Translations under genes and position numbers: made by a program
Assembly: GCF_016801865.2 (NCBI RefSeq)
Contig: NC_068938.1
Span: 187,622,850-187,686,849 of the forward strand
From: Culex pipiens pallens
Lineage: Eukaryota > Arthropoda > Insecta > Diptera > Culicidae
Reading direction: 5' to 3'
DNA: 64,000 nucleotides
Shown here: in pieces, positions 1 through 11,000 of the stretch
Numbering within the stretch: position 1 is the first letter of the stretch
Layout of the letters: the number at the start of each line of letters is the position of its first letter
The notes under the pieces: model-generated
Told to the model about the DNA's origin: nothing
What the model saw: the letters and a program-made list of their open reading frames with translations, nothing else
Database searches by the model: none

Positions 1-159
1 TAAACAAAATCAGCTGCTTGGAATTGAGCCAATCACAGTCGATCAAAACCAAAACAACACTTTAAATACAAATACTAATACAGAATCATGATGTGCGTGA
101 GAGAAACCGTGGAGATCTCTATAGATCGTGCGCATGTATTGCGTGTGGGTCTAGCTCAT

Positions 160-360
160 TTCCCCGAATGACATTTCCCCGAATGCCATTTCCCCGAAAA
201 TCATTTCCCCTAATTGGTCACATCCCCGAATACCACTTCCCCTAATCAGCCACATCCCCGAATGCCATTTCCCCGAATATCATTTCCCCTAATCGGCTAT
301 ATCCCCGAATGCCATTTCCCCTAATCGGCCATTTCCCCGAATGCCATTTCCCCGAAGTGA
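160..360 (+). repeat. Degenerate tandem array of TTTCCCCGAATGCC-type units
   Basis: Units of roughly 12-20 bases alternate between CATTTCCCCGAATGC and CATTTCCCCTAATCGG forms, at least ten in a row. The same motif appears in reverse complement at 1740-1985, inside the right half of the same element. Confidence 0.85.
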
Positions 361-420
361 CACTTACGCCAATTGCCGTTTATTTAAATTTAAAATTACC
401 CGAATTTGCATATCCCCTAC

Positions 421-975
421 ACAGCAAAAAAATTCTGTGAAAAATCGCATGCAAAAGCATGCACATCACCTTTGTGAGCAAAAGCATGTAATATTGTATG
501 AGAAAAAGTGTACACAAAAAGCATGTACCGAAAAAAATCAGGTCTGCTCACCCCAAAAATAACATGAATCCAGCGAGAGTCATATTCAGATTACCAAGTC
601 CGCGCCTTAACCCGCTCGGCTATCTCGCCGCTTTGAAAATGGTCGGATCAATGCCAATGTAACAGTAGGTTTTCCGTACAACATATACTGTGACATGTAC
701 AACATATACGATGTATGTGGAACCTACAGGTACAGCGGTGAAGATCCACCTATTTACATAGCGAAGAGATAGCTTCGAGGGTTGGGGCGCGGACTTGGTA
801 ATCCGAATATTTCTCTCGCCGGTTTCATGTTATTTTTGGGGTGAGCAGACCTGATTTTTTCTTTGGTACATGCTTTTTGTGTACACGTTTTCTCATACAA
901 TATTACATGCTTTTGCTCACAAAGGTGATGTGCATGCTTTTGCATGCGATTTTACCATTGGATTTTTTGCTGTGT
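421..975. repeat. Internal palindrome with a tRNA-like segment in each arm
   Basis: Positions 421-612 are repeated as reverse complement at about 783-975. Both arms carry AGCATGCACATCACC-type sequence and a CCAAGTCCGCGCC stretch. Read on the minus strand, 590-650 resembles the 5' half of a Leu or Ser tRNA (A-box-like TAGCCGAGCGGGTTAAGG), but no matching 3' half or acceptor stem is present. It is best read as a captured tRNA-derived fragment, not a working tRNA. Confidence 0.7.
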
Positions 976-1107
976 AATAATCATTTTAAAATCCATTTTA
1001 AATCCTTTGCGGTTGTTCAAAGGGGACATTGTACTTAGTAAAGCTTATTTTTCTTGTGAACAATAATATCACAAATTTAAGCTTAATTTTAGACCCAATT
1101 ACTAGAT
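972..1107 (-). mobile_element. Fragment of the TTGGGTCCTAAAATGAAG repeat family
   Basis: The segment ending AGACCCAATT matches, with divergence, the copies at 23832-24045, 34475-34807 and 45990-46147. The shared core is an AAGCTTATTTTTCT stretch next to a CATTGTAC stretch. It lies inside the foldback-like element. Confidence 0.5.
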
Positions 1108-1661
1108 TTTTTGTTGTTCAATTAACATTTGTATTCAACCGCATGATTAGATGTTGTTTTTGAGAAATTGACAAGGAAATTTGTCTTTTTCTGAATTTTG
1201 TTCAAGAACGCAAAAATCGAACAAATAGGTACATAAGGCTGGTACAAATTTTATTTGAAGTTTTTGTTGATTATACTTTTTGCCAAACACCAATCCAGCA
1301 ATGTGAATAAAATGATCAGTGTGAACGGGGTTCTACTGATACGGGGTACTACGAAAATCGCACGGTATGTTTTTTGAATCATAACAACTAACAAAACTTC
1401 TATTGCATTATTATTATCATGTCTATAAGAAAAAAGTATTTGTTTTGAGAATATATAAAAAAAGTCTGTAACAATACTCATTGTATTTGAATGAATAGTA
1501 CCAAACCTTTCAACACCCCTTCCCCCTAAAATGCTACGTCTGTTCTAAATGAAGCCAAAAATAAAGTTGATCATTCAAGGCCAATACGAACCTTTCAAGA
1601 AATATTATATGTAGTTTGATGTGATAAAAACTGCCATCAATTTTTTTCTTATAAAATGCTA

Positions 1662-1755
1662 TTTCCCCGAACGCGGTCAAGCGGAAATGCCCGGTGCCCA
1701 GGAGCGCGCGCGCTCCGGGGCACCGGGCATTTCTGCTTGACCGCGTTCGGGGAAA
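1662..1755. repeat. 94-bp near-perfect GC-rich palindrome (hairpin)
   Basis: The arm TTTCCCCGAACGCGGTCAAG and its continuation to 1699 pairs with 1718-1755. There is one G-T mismatch in 38 bases. The centre, GGAGCGCGCGCGCTCC, is itself palindromic. Base composition is far more GC-rich than the flanks. Confidence 0.9.
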
Positions 1756-1985
1756 TGGCGTTCAGGGAAATGACTATTCAGGGATATGACTAATCGGGTA
1801 AGTGGCATTCGGGATTGTGGCCCATTCGGGAAAATGGCATTCGGGGATGTGGACGATTAGGGGAAATGGGAAATTCGGGTAAATGGAATTCGGGGAAATG
1901 ACTATTAGGGGAAGTGTCTTTTCGGGGAAGTGGCATTCGGGGAAATGTCCCTTCGGTAATATGGGTTTCGGGGAAATGTCATAGA
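1740..1985 (-). repeat. Inverted copy of the TTTCCCCGAATGCC array
   Basis: Repeated GGCATTCGGGGAAATG-like units run as the reverse complement of the 160-360 array, consistent with the right arm of the foldback-like element. Confidence 0.85.
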
Positions 1986-2182
1986 TTCATTGCGTGTACG
2001 TACACGAAAAAGATTGAGGTTAAATTTTGTACCGGCCAGCAAAACAAATGGCGTGCTAGTGTGCGTGAGATCGGTCTTATATAACTCTATGATCCTGTGT
2101 TAGTATTTGTATTTAAAGTATTGTTTTGGTTTTGATCGCTTGTGATTGGCTGAATTCCAAGCAGCTGATTTTGTTTACAGTA

Positions 2183-2327
2183 TTTTTACACAGACATAGG
2201 CAAACCGAGTAGACGAATTCGCCTGTAAAAGACAGCTGTTTACCACGTGCTCGTGGTATAACATAGGACACAGCTGATTTTGACAGACGAATTCGTCTAC
2301 TCGATTTGCCTGTGTCTGCGTGTAAAT
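2183..2327. mobile_element. Palindromic MITE-like element
   Basis: TTTTTACACAGACATAGGCA at the left pairs with TGCCTGTGTCTGCGTGTAAA at the right, and CGAGTAGACGAATTCG pairs with CGAATTCGTCTACTCG. The arms meet near 2250 at CCACGTGCTCGTGG. It directly abuts the foldback-like element. There is no coding capacity. Confidence 0.7.
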
Positions 2328-2677
2328 TTTGTTACAAACTAACACACTCTCGCGCGTGGATATCTCTATTGTGCTAATTAATTGCGCGTCAGTATCGTGT
2401 GAGCAGCAGTGCCAGGATGATGGTTTTATTATCGTGTTCGTTGTGCGTTGTGCAGCCATCCGGAATTGTGCGACCTTTATTGCCAGTGCTAATGTTAATT
2501 TTTCTTAGGCGGTCTATTGTGCAGTAATTGTATCCATAGCAGTAATTTAAAATACAAATGCTCCAGATGGTTTCTATGCTGTTTTAGAAAGTTTCGTTAA
2601 TTTAAGCAATTTGATCACAATTTGATATATGGCATGAGGAGATGGTATGTTACAGGAAAGGAATAGGATTAGGAATA
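2328..2677. other. Unassigned AT-rich spacer
   Basis: No gene, RNA or repeat structure could be supported here. Confidence 0.4.
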
Positions 2678-4135
2678 CAGTCGACTCTCTGGTTGTCAAT
2701 ATCCAAGGGACCGTCGAGGAAGAGAATCATCAGTTTACAGAACGATGCAAAATGAAGACTCGATTGAAATAGTAGTTTATCCAACAAGTTACAAAAAGAG
2801 GATTTTTTCAGCACGAGTCGTACATTTATCCAACGAGGTTCACCGACCGGAAGAGATTTTTAAAGCAAACAGAATCCAAGGGACCGTCGAGGAAGAGATC
2901 CTTCAAGCAAGAGAAAATATCGAGGAATAAAGTCAATCGAAGTATGCATTTTGAAGGGACTGAAGAATTCATCGATAGATGGAGCAATATTGATATCGAG
3001 AAGATCGACAGCCAGAGAGTCCCCTGGGCTTTGTCATAATGAGTGTCATAGGTTTGATGCTTGTTTGGCAAAGAGTATGATTTGATTCGATGTGGAATTA
3101 AAATCGAAGTGTTCAGTATATTGCTGAAGCTTCCATTTTTACACATGGACACCACTTCATGCTGCGAGAACCCACTTTGGCGTAGTCTCAGGGCTTAATC
3201 GATGGCCGGTAAGCTGTCATCGAGACAAGGAGGTTCTCTGATAGTGGAAATATCACATTTGTACAATGAACCGCTACATATGTGATTTTTCCCTATCTTA
3301 ATGTGGGTGTCAGGTGAGGATGCGGGTTTAAAAAAAATAGTGTTCGTAGAATTTAGGATTTTAACTATAAATATCAACTTTTTATACTTTGCCTTTAGTT
3401 ATTTAGGGACAAAATTAGTAACAGTGAATTTAGTAATTCTATCAGAATCGGTGATTTTCATTCAAGTAGCATAAAAACCATTCTGATTTGTCAAAATTTC
3501 CATAGAGTCTCGATCAATCAATAGTGAAATGATATCGGACTAAATTCGTTGATCTGTTGAACTAACGGTTGTCGGATTATGATTGTATCGACCATTGTTG
3601 CGAATCGAGGATCTACTGGAATTCTGACGAACAAATGGTCGTCTCTTTTTCAATTCACGACTTGTAAAATATCAACTGTTATTTTGTTTTTTTTTTTGTT
3701 TTTTAAAAGAAGCCAGACAGGTTTTAAAAGAAACGTTTTTTTTTGGTTAACAATTAAAATGTCGGGGATTTGAGATAAGAGTAGCTTTCGGATAGGTTGC
3801 TTTAAATCTTGTATTCAATTCAAGTTAGGCAGTTATCCGCAAATGAATATTTGGACTTATATGAATAATTGAACATTTTGGACTTATGAATAACACACAA
3901 CTGTGCATTTATTCTAGAGTCAGATCCATACAGCGTCAGTGTTTATTTGGTCGAAGTGTACTAATTCATTGGCAGATCTGGTTCTAGTTGTAATGTACGA
4001 CAAGACTACTGACGGACGTGACAAGACGAGGGCCCAGTTTAGAGGTTTCGACATCAACGATGTGCGGCTGGATCACCCTCCCAAAAAAAAAAAAAAAAAA
4101 AAAAAAAAGAAGATCGACAGCCAGAGAGTCGACTG
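2678..4135. mobile_element. TA-flanked inverted-repeat DNA transposon (non-autonomous)
   Basis: The left end CAGTCGACTCTCTGGTTGTC and the reverse complement of the right end, CAGTCGACTCTCTGGCTGTC, form a terminal inverted repeat of about 23 bp. TA dinucleotides flank both ends (2676-2677 and 4136-4137). A TA target is typical of Tc1/mariner/pogo-type elements. The subterminal phrase CCAAGGGACCGTCGAGGAAG occurs twice (2702 and 2878), and the terminal motif recurs near 3007. No transposase frame survives. A poly(A) run sits next to the right end (about 4083-4108). A second fragment of the family lies at 30786-30930. Confidence 0.8.
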
Positions 4136-4526
4136 TAATATGAAAATTTAAATAATATAGTGAGTAGAAAAATTTACATATTGACAGTTAATTTGAAAAT
4201 AATTCCAGGAAACTGTGAAAAAATAACCACAAATAAAACAACAGCGGCTTCCCATCTTCCCCATATCTAACTCGGAAATAATTACTAGAAATATCAGAAC
4301 AAAATGACGCCGAAAACACGAATATTCCTGCACAGCATCCGCGTGGCGTCACTTCCCGCAAATGACTCATATTACTTCTTTTTTGAGTAATATTACCTAA
4401 AAAATGTTTAAAAATGTGAACCTGATGAATATTCACCAAATCTGCTGAAATTTCACCAGTTCCTGATGCAATATTACACTTTTTTTTTGACTAAAAATCA
4501 TTTCCTGATGAATATTACAATCATTT

Positions 4527-5345
4527 TTGCCTTCCTCAACTTACTGAGGAAAGGCTATAAAATCACTCGAAAAATGAACTTATTAATTTGACCTCGTAGA
4601 CCCACCTTCGCGTATACATATCGACTCAGAATCATGTTCTGAGCAAATGTCTGTGTGGATGTGTGTAGGTGGGTGGACAAAAAAATTGTCACTCGATTAT
4701 CTTCGGACTGGATTAACGGATTTTGACCGTATTAGTCTCATTCAATCCGTCTTGGGGTCCCATAGGTCTCTATTTAAAATCAGCAAGTTTAGTTAAGCAC
4801 TTCAAAAGTTATGCTAAAAAAACGATTTTGACGTATGTCCGGAAGATTGTAAAAAGGGTGGTTTTTGCAAGAAAACCTATCATGTTATACATTTTCAGAA
4901 AGGTATTAAAAAGACCTTTCCAATGAGCCCAAAACATCGTGGATCTGACAACCCTATCAAAAGTTATTAGCACTTAAGTGTTATTTATACACTTTTTGGA
5001 GGCCGGTTCTCAGATATTTCAATGAAGATGGTGTCCGGATCTCATATGCAACCAGTTGTTAGTTAGATAATTGAAATACCTTTCAAATGAGTTTAAAACA
5101 TCAAATATCTGACAACCCCACCAAATGTTATCAGCACTTAAGTGTTATTTATACACTTTTTGGAGGCTGGATCTCAGATATTTCAATAAAAATGATTTCC
5201 GGGTCCATCATGCGACTCATCGTTGGTTAGATAATCGAAAGACCTTTCAAATGAACCTAAAACATCAAAGATCTGACAACCAAATCAAAAGTTATTAGCA
5301 CTTATGTGTTATTCATACACATTTTGGAGGCCGGATTTCAGATAT
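4527..5345 (+). mobile_element. Element starting GCCTTCCTCA, with 164-bp tandem repeats
   Basis: The left part (TGCCTTCCTCA, AGGCTATAA, GTAGACCCACCTTC, TATACATATCGACTCAGAAT) matches 58932-59060. The right part holds a tandem unit whose GGCCGG or GGCTGG landmark falls at 5001, 5165 and 5329, exactly 164 bases apart. The right end is unclear; a run of about 16 G follows near 5359. Confidence 0.7.
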
Positions 5346-5869
5346 TGTGATAGTGATAGGGGGGGGGGGGGGTTGAGATTTCCAAAAAAGTGTCCACGTG
5401 GTTTGTGGATAGTCCCTTTATTACTATTGAAACTGGCAACCATCCCCAACTTCAGCAAAATCTTTACTGGAACCGCCCTAAAGTTTTGCGATTGTCGTAA
5501 TTAAAAAAAATCTGTTGTTTTCAAATGCCCATATCTGGTATTTTTTAAGGAAATTGGAATAGCCAGATTTTCGAATTGTGCATTTTGCGCAATTGAGAAC
5601 TATAAATGCAATAAAAAAGTGTTCACGTTTATGGATCGTCACTAAGCTTTGAATGCTTCCGGAAGCTAATATTGATGCAAATAAACCGAAAACGGAACGT
5701 TTAAATATTTGAGCAGAATAAGTCACTCCTTATCTGCCTTATAAACAATCAAATTTTCTGACATTTCAATTAAATGGGTAATGACAGGATCACAAAATAC
5801 GTATAAGATACACGTTAGAAATTTTGAGCCGATTTGGTGAAAGCAGTGTTGAGATATCGTGGCATCCGT
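5346..5869. other. Non-coding spacer with poly-G run
   Basis: Contains a homopolymer G run at about 5359-5374. Sequence near 5375-5410 (CCAAAAAAGTGTCCACGTGG) resembles 21557-21600. No gene seen. Confidence 0.4.
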
Positions 5870-6098
5870 AAAACTGATAACTAGATGATTTTGTGTAAGG
5901 AAATACTTGGTGGGACAATTATGCGTAGAAGTACAACGATGGGACAAACAGACTTGATGTTGTTTTTAATGCGTTTTCGAACAAAGTACTATATTTTATG
6001 TGTTTTTTTCTGAAGGTATACGTAAAAATAAACTTAAACATGACAAAAAGTCAGATTCGACCAAAAACGACATGGGACAATTATGCGTAGAACGGCAG
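5870..6098 (+). mobile_element. Partial copy of the TTCTACGCATAATTGTCCCA element
   Basis: Carries two of the four motif copies found in full elements (GGGACAATTATGCGTAGAA near 5910 and 6074) and ends at the terminal repeat GAACGGCAG. It corresponds to the right half of 18043-18475. Confidence 0.7.
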
Positions 6099-6871
6099 CT
6101 GAAAAGCTGATTTCAAATGATTAAAACAAAAATATCACATTAAAATATACATTAATGTCAAGGGAAAAGCATGGCAAATTATCGTGTTGATTTTTGGAGC
6201 AGCTCACGTGAAAAAGCATATGAATTTGCTATGCCAGATTTTTTCAGTGTAATAACAGATTTCAAAAATGTTTCAAGTATCAACACCATCGTCATTTTTG
6301 CTGTTTTACATATTTGTAACCCCTTTTCAACGAAATGGCTTGATTCCTAAGGTAGCTGATTTGCCCAGGAGAGGTAGTCGAAAAGACAATAACTTGAAAC
6401 CATCCATCAAAACAGTCTCAACAGAATAAAATCTTACCACTTAAAAATATCAATCATGGGCGCAACGCTTGCTTAGAGCGTATCCTTGACTTTATACCTT
6501 CCTAAAAACCGTCCAACTCCAACCAAAATTTATTTGGGGGAGTGGAAATTTTCCCGTACCCCCTTTAAAAAGCGAAGCATCAACACTTCCCGTCTTCCCA
6601 ATCACTTTCCTTGACCCTGGCGCACGGTGGATATGGGAGCGGCCGGCAATGGATGGCTATCATGGTGACGAAGATCTGCTCTGGTGGAGTTGATTTCCCA
6701 AGCAACCTGAGTTAGAAATGTCACCACATCAACATGGCGAAATCCAGTCTGCGATCCGCTAAAATTACGTGGTTAAATATTTGCGCAATGGATTAAATGT
6801 TTTTTTTTTTTTTCGAAAAACTTGCAACACTATTGTTTGTTTGTAGTAGGTATTAATATTAGGTTCGTTAA
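6099..6871. other. Non-coding spacer with a GC-richer patch
   Basis: The patch at about 6600-6760 is more GC-rich than its surroundings but has no usable frame or splice context. It may be an old retroelement fragment. Confidence 0.35.
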
Positions 6872-7771
6872 CCCTCTAACGCCCAGAGCTGTTTGCTTAT
6901 CGTAAAAATAGTAAATGGCTTAATTTTGGTACAATAATGCAGGAAATACTTTACTTTGACCCACAAACATTGAATTGGGGCAAAAAAATAGAATTTGAAG
7001 TGGTGCACCAGAGCACCATCAGGAAGATGAGCAACTTTTTTTTAAACCACAAAATCTCGTTTTCTTCAAATCTATTGGTCATTTGTTTGAAAACGCTTCG
7101 AAATTTGTTACAAACAACTTATTCTTTGCTGTAAGACCATATTTCTGAAGTATTAACTACAAATTCTAAAATCTCTGCATTTTCAGGTTACTTAGATTGG
7201 CTCATTCAAAACCCACAAACAACCATTTTCATGAAAAATGAGGAAAATAATAAAACTATTGGTCTAATAACAATGTTTTGCCTTGTTTATGAATAGTCAA
7301 AACGTTTATAAACTTTTGTTTTGATAAAAATAAGCTTTTTCTGTAATTTAGAAAAAAGTGCTCCTGAATATTTAGTTGCTCATATGCCTAGGTGGTGCTC
7401 TGGTGCACCAAATGAAAAAGGTTGAAAAACACTCAAAACCGGTCCAAACTCACAATGTTATTCACAGGGGTTCTTGTCGAAGGTTCAAATGATAGCAAAA
7501 CATTTTTTGTTTCATAAAATTTTGTGTTTGGTAATTTTTACGGGCTTTCGAAAACAGGTCTTATTTATTTCCCTAAAATTGGCCCATTTTTGTTTACATT
7601 TCACACTGTAACATTGCTTGTGCTTAACCAAATTTGATGAAATTTGGGGAGATGTTAGTATACATTCTACATGAACACCTGCAACTTAAAGCACCATGAA
7701 AAGTTGTGTCAGTTCCGAGATATTTGAGTTCAAAGTTTTGGTGCTCTGGAGTAACCATGGGCGGGAGAGGG
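6872..7771. mobile_element. piggyBac-like non-autonomous element
   Basis: The element is bounded on both sides by TTAA (6868-6871 and 7772-7775). The left end CCCTCTAACGCCCA and the right end, read inward as CCCTCTCCCGCCCA, form short terminal inverted repeats. A duplicated TTAA with ends starting CCC is diagnostic of the piggyBac superfamily. A pair of inner inverted motifs around GGTGCACCAGAGCACC (about 7000 and 7390-7410) is also visible. No transposase is encoded. Confidence 0.8.
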
Positions 7772-7775
7772 TTAA

Positions 7776-8046
7776 TTCGCTTTCTTTATACGCTGCTAAA
7801 CTGTTTCAAACCTGGAAAGGCTCTCTCCTTCCAGCACACTCCCTCCGCTTGGAACAATTAACGTGTCTAATTGTGTTCTAGGCACTCTGGCCAAAGTGCT
7901 TTGTTTTTTTCTCTCTCCCCCCCCCCCCCCCCTCCCCCTTATTCTCACCCTATGAAAGCACACACGCCACCACCATATTGCGACTAACTAACCATTTTTT
8001 TTTGCTGTTTCTTTCTCTCCCTTTCCCGCGGCTTCTATTTTTGTAG
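7776..8046. other. Spacer or intron upstream of the first visible Dp exon
   Basis: Contains a C homopolymer near 7917-7932 and a pyrimidine-rich tract running into the TTTTTGTAG splice acceptor at 8046. Confidence 0.5.
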
Positions 8047-11000
8047 GTCAGCAGCAAATTCTACAGGTAATGCAAACGGCGTCGACCACCGGCCGGCCGT
8101 TGACTTCGGCCAGCGTCAAAACGATCGTGAAGGAAGTGACCGGCCAGGAAACGAGTGCAATTATAGCAGGACAGGTGAGTCCTCCGACCTCCTCCCACCA
8201 TGGTCAACCCATCCCGATTAGAAGCAAGACCCGGTTCGCCTCGGTCCCACATTTGGCGCGGAATATTTACGAAGGCATCTGGAATTAATTACCGTCCGAA
8301 GGCTTTGATTGGTCGTCATCGTCATCGTCACACGACTCGAAATGGCCAATGGCAATAAACATGAATGACAAAATCGGCCACGGCTGTCGTTGCCGTTGCT
8401 GGCTAGTATAGAGATAGAAAGAGCAGAGCAAAAGGCTGGTCAGGGTGTTGTACGCGCATCGATCGACACACGTTTCCATCATGAAAGCCTCGCGAAAGAA
8501 GAATCATCTCAGCAGCGTCGATGTCGATGTCGTGGAGGTGACCACCAGACCACGGGGATTCGTGTTTTGCTTGTTTGGCTGGAATTCTTCGGTTTCAGGG
8601 TTGCGTGTAAAAACAGGAGCGAGCGAGCAACAACAAAAAAAAATGAGCTTGGAAAGTTTAATTATGGCAACCTGACTGGGAGTCGAGCGATCTCAAGTAA
8701 ACAATATCGATTAAGGGCGTCTGCTGGGCAGGTGGTGAGCTGAGCCAAAGGGGACGTTTTTTTTTTTCAAGTCATGTGCGTTTAAGGGAAAGTTTTTAAT
8801 TTGACGTTGACGTAATTTTTCACATTTCTAGTCCGGCTCCGTGGCTTAATGGTTACGGCTTCTGCCTCATAAGCAGAAGGTTCAGGGATCAAATCCCGGC
8901 CGGTACCTTTGAAATTTGGAACCAGGAATTTGAACTTTGAATATGAACAAAAACGAAAATGAATCAGGTGGGATTCGAACTCACACCTCTGGATTGGTGG
9001 TCTGGGACGCTAAGCAGTCAGCCATCAGAAGGTTTACACTCTAGCAGTGAATTGATCCGTAGTGTTGAAACATGTTATCTTCTCATATTAAATACGCGCT
9101 GATCCCTGATTTGCCTGACGGGATTGGAAGTCTAAATATAGATCGAGTTTCCTTCAGATGCTTGCTTCTATGTTTAGGCGGGGCCGAACAATGCCCAGCG
9201 ACCTCGGAATTGGACCGCAAGGAGCTCTGTCATTCTGAAACGGGTCGTTGGAAGCAGCGCGAGGGCTATCACCACCTAATACCCGGGACTGAGATAAGTT
9301 GTATCAGCATTCGGCATATACAAAGTCTGATACAAACTATACTTTCCCATAATTTCGCTACCGGTTAGCGGGTATTGGATTGGACCACACACACACACAC
9401 ACACGTAATTTTTCACATTTCTACCTTGGTAATGCAGTTTCAGCAGCAAGCAAATCATCACTGGTCGGTGCCAAAAATTAAAAAAAAAATAACAGACCAG
9501 AAGTTCAACTATACAGCGTCCGATTTCCCTAAAATTTTGAGGATTTCTCGGGAATTCCCTAAGAAGATTTTTTTTCTGAGTTCAAACATTCTTGGGGAAA
9601 AAATTAAAAGATCAATACTATCAAAATTGAAAGCTCCAACATTCAAAATTAAAAGTTGAAACTTAAAATAAAAAAAAACTTTTTATTTTTTTTTTAGTTT
9701 GGTGATCTATTATTGTATTATTAGATTTTTAGATTCTTAAATTCTTAAATTCATAAATTATTAAATTCTTAAATTCTAAAATTCTTGACTTCTTAAATTC
9801 TTAAATTCTCAAAATTTTTAAATTCTTTAATTCTTAAATTCTTAAATTCTTAAATTCTTAAATTCTAAAATTCTTAAATTCTTAAATTCTCCAATTCTTA
9901 AATTCTCCAATTCTTAAATCCTTAAATTCTTAAATTCTTAAATTCTTAAATTCTTAAATTCTTAAATTCTTAAATTCTTAAATTCTAAAATTCTAAAATT
10001 CTTAAATTCTTAAATTCTTAAACTCTTAAATTCTTAAATTCTTAAATTCTTAAATTCTTAAATTCTTAAATTCTTAAATTCTTAAATTCTTAAATTCTTA
10101 AATTCTTAAATTCTTAAATTCTTAAATTCTAAAATTCTTTAATTCTTAAATTCTTAAATTCTTAAATTCTTAAATTCTTAAATCCTTAAATTCATAAATT
10201 ATTAAATTTTAAAATTCTTAACTTCTTAAATTCTTAAATTCTTAAATTCTCAATTTTTTTAAATTCTTTAATTCTTAAATTCTTAAATTCTTAAATTTTT
10301 AAATTCTTAAATTCTTAAATTCTTAAATTCTTAAATTCTTAAATTCTTAAATTCTTAAATTCTTAAATTCTTAAATTCTTAAATTCTTAAATTCTTAAAT
10401 TCTTAAATTCTTAAATTCTTAAATTCTTAAATTCTTAAATTCTTAAATTCTTAAATTCTTAAATCCTTAAATTCTTAAATTCTTAAATTCTCAAATTCTT
10501 AAATTCTCAATTTTTTTAAATTCTTTAATTCTTAAATTCTTAAATTCTTAAATTCCTAAATTCTTAAATTCTTAAGTTCTTAAATTCTTAAATTCCTAAA
10601 TACTTAAATTCTTAAATTCTTTAGGGTGCACAGCAACCAAGGAAGTTGTTGTCTTCTTATTCCAAAAATGACAAATTTACGGACCCAGTCCTGCAACAAT
10701 CTGACTGTAAAAATACTCTAACTTTGCTGTAAATTATTTTGTAGGCAGTACTTTAGGGGATGAATAGAAAATTAAATCGATAGTTCCCGTAGTTTTGAAG
10801 ATAGTAAAATATCTGTATCAAAAATCTTGCTGCAAACGCTCTGGTTGATGTGCACCGTTAAATTGTGAACCTTAAAAAAATTGCTGCAGAATTCTTAAAT
10901 TGTGGATCTTTAAAAAAAGAACTTCTAAATTCTTAAATTTTGTACCCTTTAAAAAAGAACTTCAGAGTTTCTAACCCTATACTGTCCAATTTTTTTTATT

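Larger units (their letters stand above)
1..2178. mobile_element. Foldback-like element with terminal inverted repeats and internal inverted arrays
   Basis: The first ~90 bases are repeated in reverse complement at about 2092-2178, with only scattered mismatches; both ends begin TAAACAAAATCAGCTGCTTG when read inward. Inside each end lies an array of TTTCCCCGAATGCC-like units (about 160-360, and inverted at about 1740-1985), and between them a palindrome at 421-975. Long inverted repeats with internal tandem arrays are the hallmark of foldback (FB/Galileo-type) elements; assigning this element to that class is inference. No transposase is visible. The left boundary coincides with the window edge, so the target duplication cannot be seen. 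Confidence 0.75.

Noticed and set aside
341..562. 73-codon plus-strand frame and its minus-strand twin at 754-945
   Set aside because: Both encode the same peptide only because they are the two arms of a palindrome inside a transposon; no codon or family support.
8831..8905. Functional tRNA-Met gene
   Set aside because: The anticodon loop reads CAT, but the acceptor stem does not pair, the T-arm has extra bases, and it sits at the head of a SINE with a target duplication.
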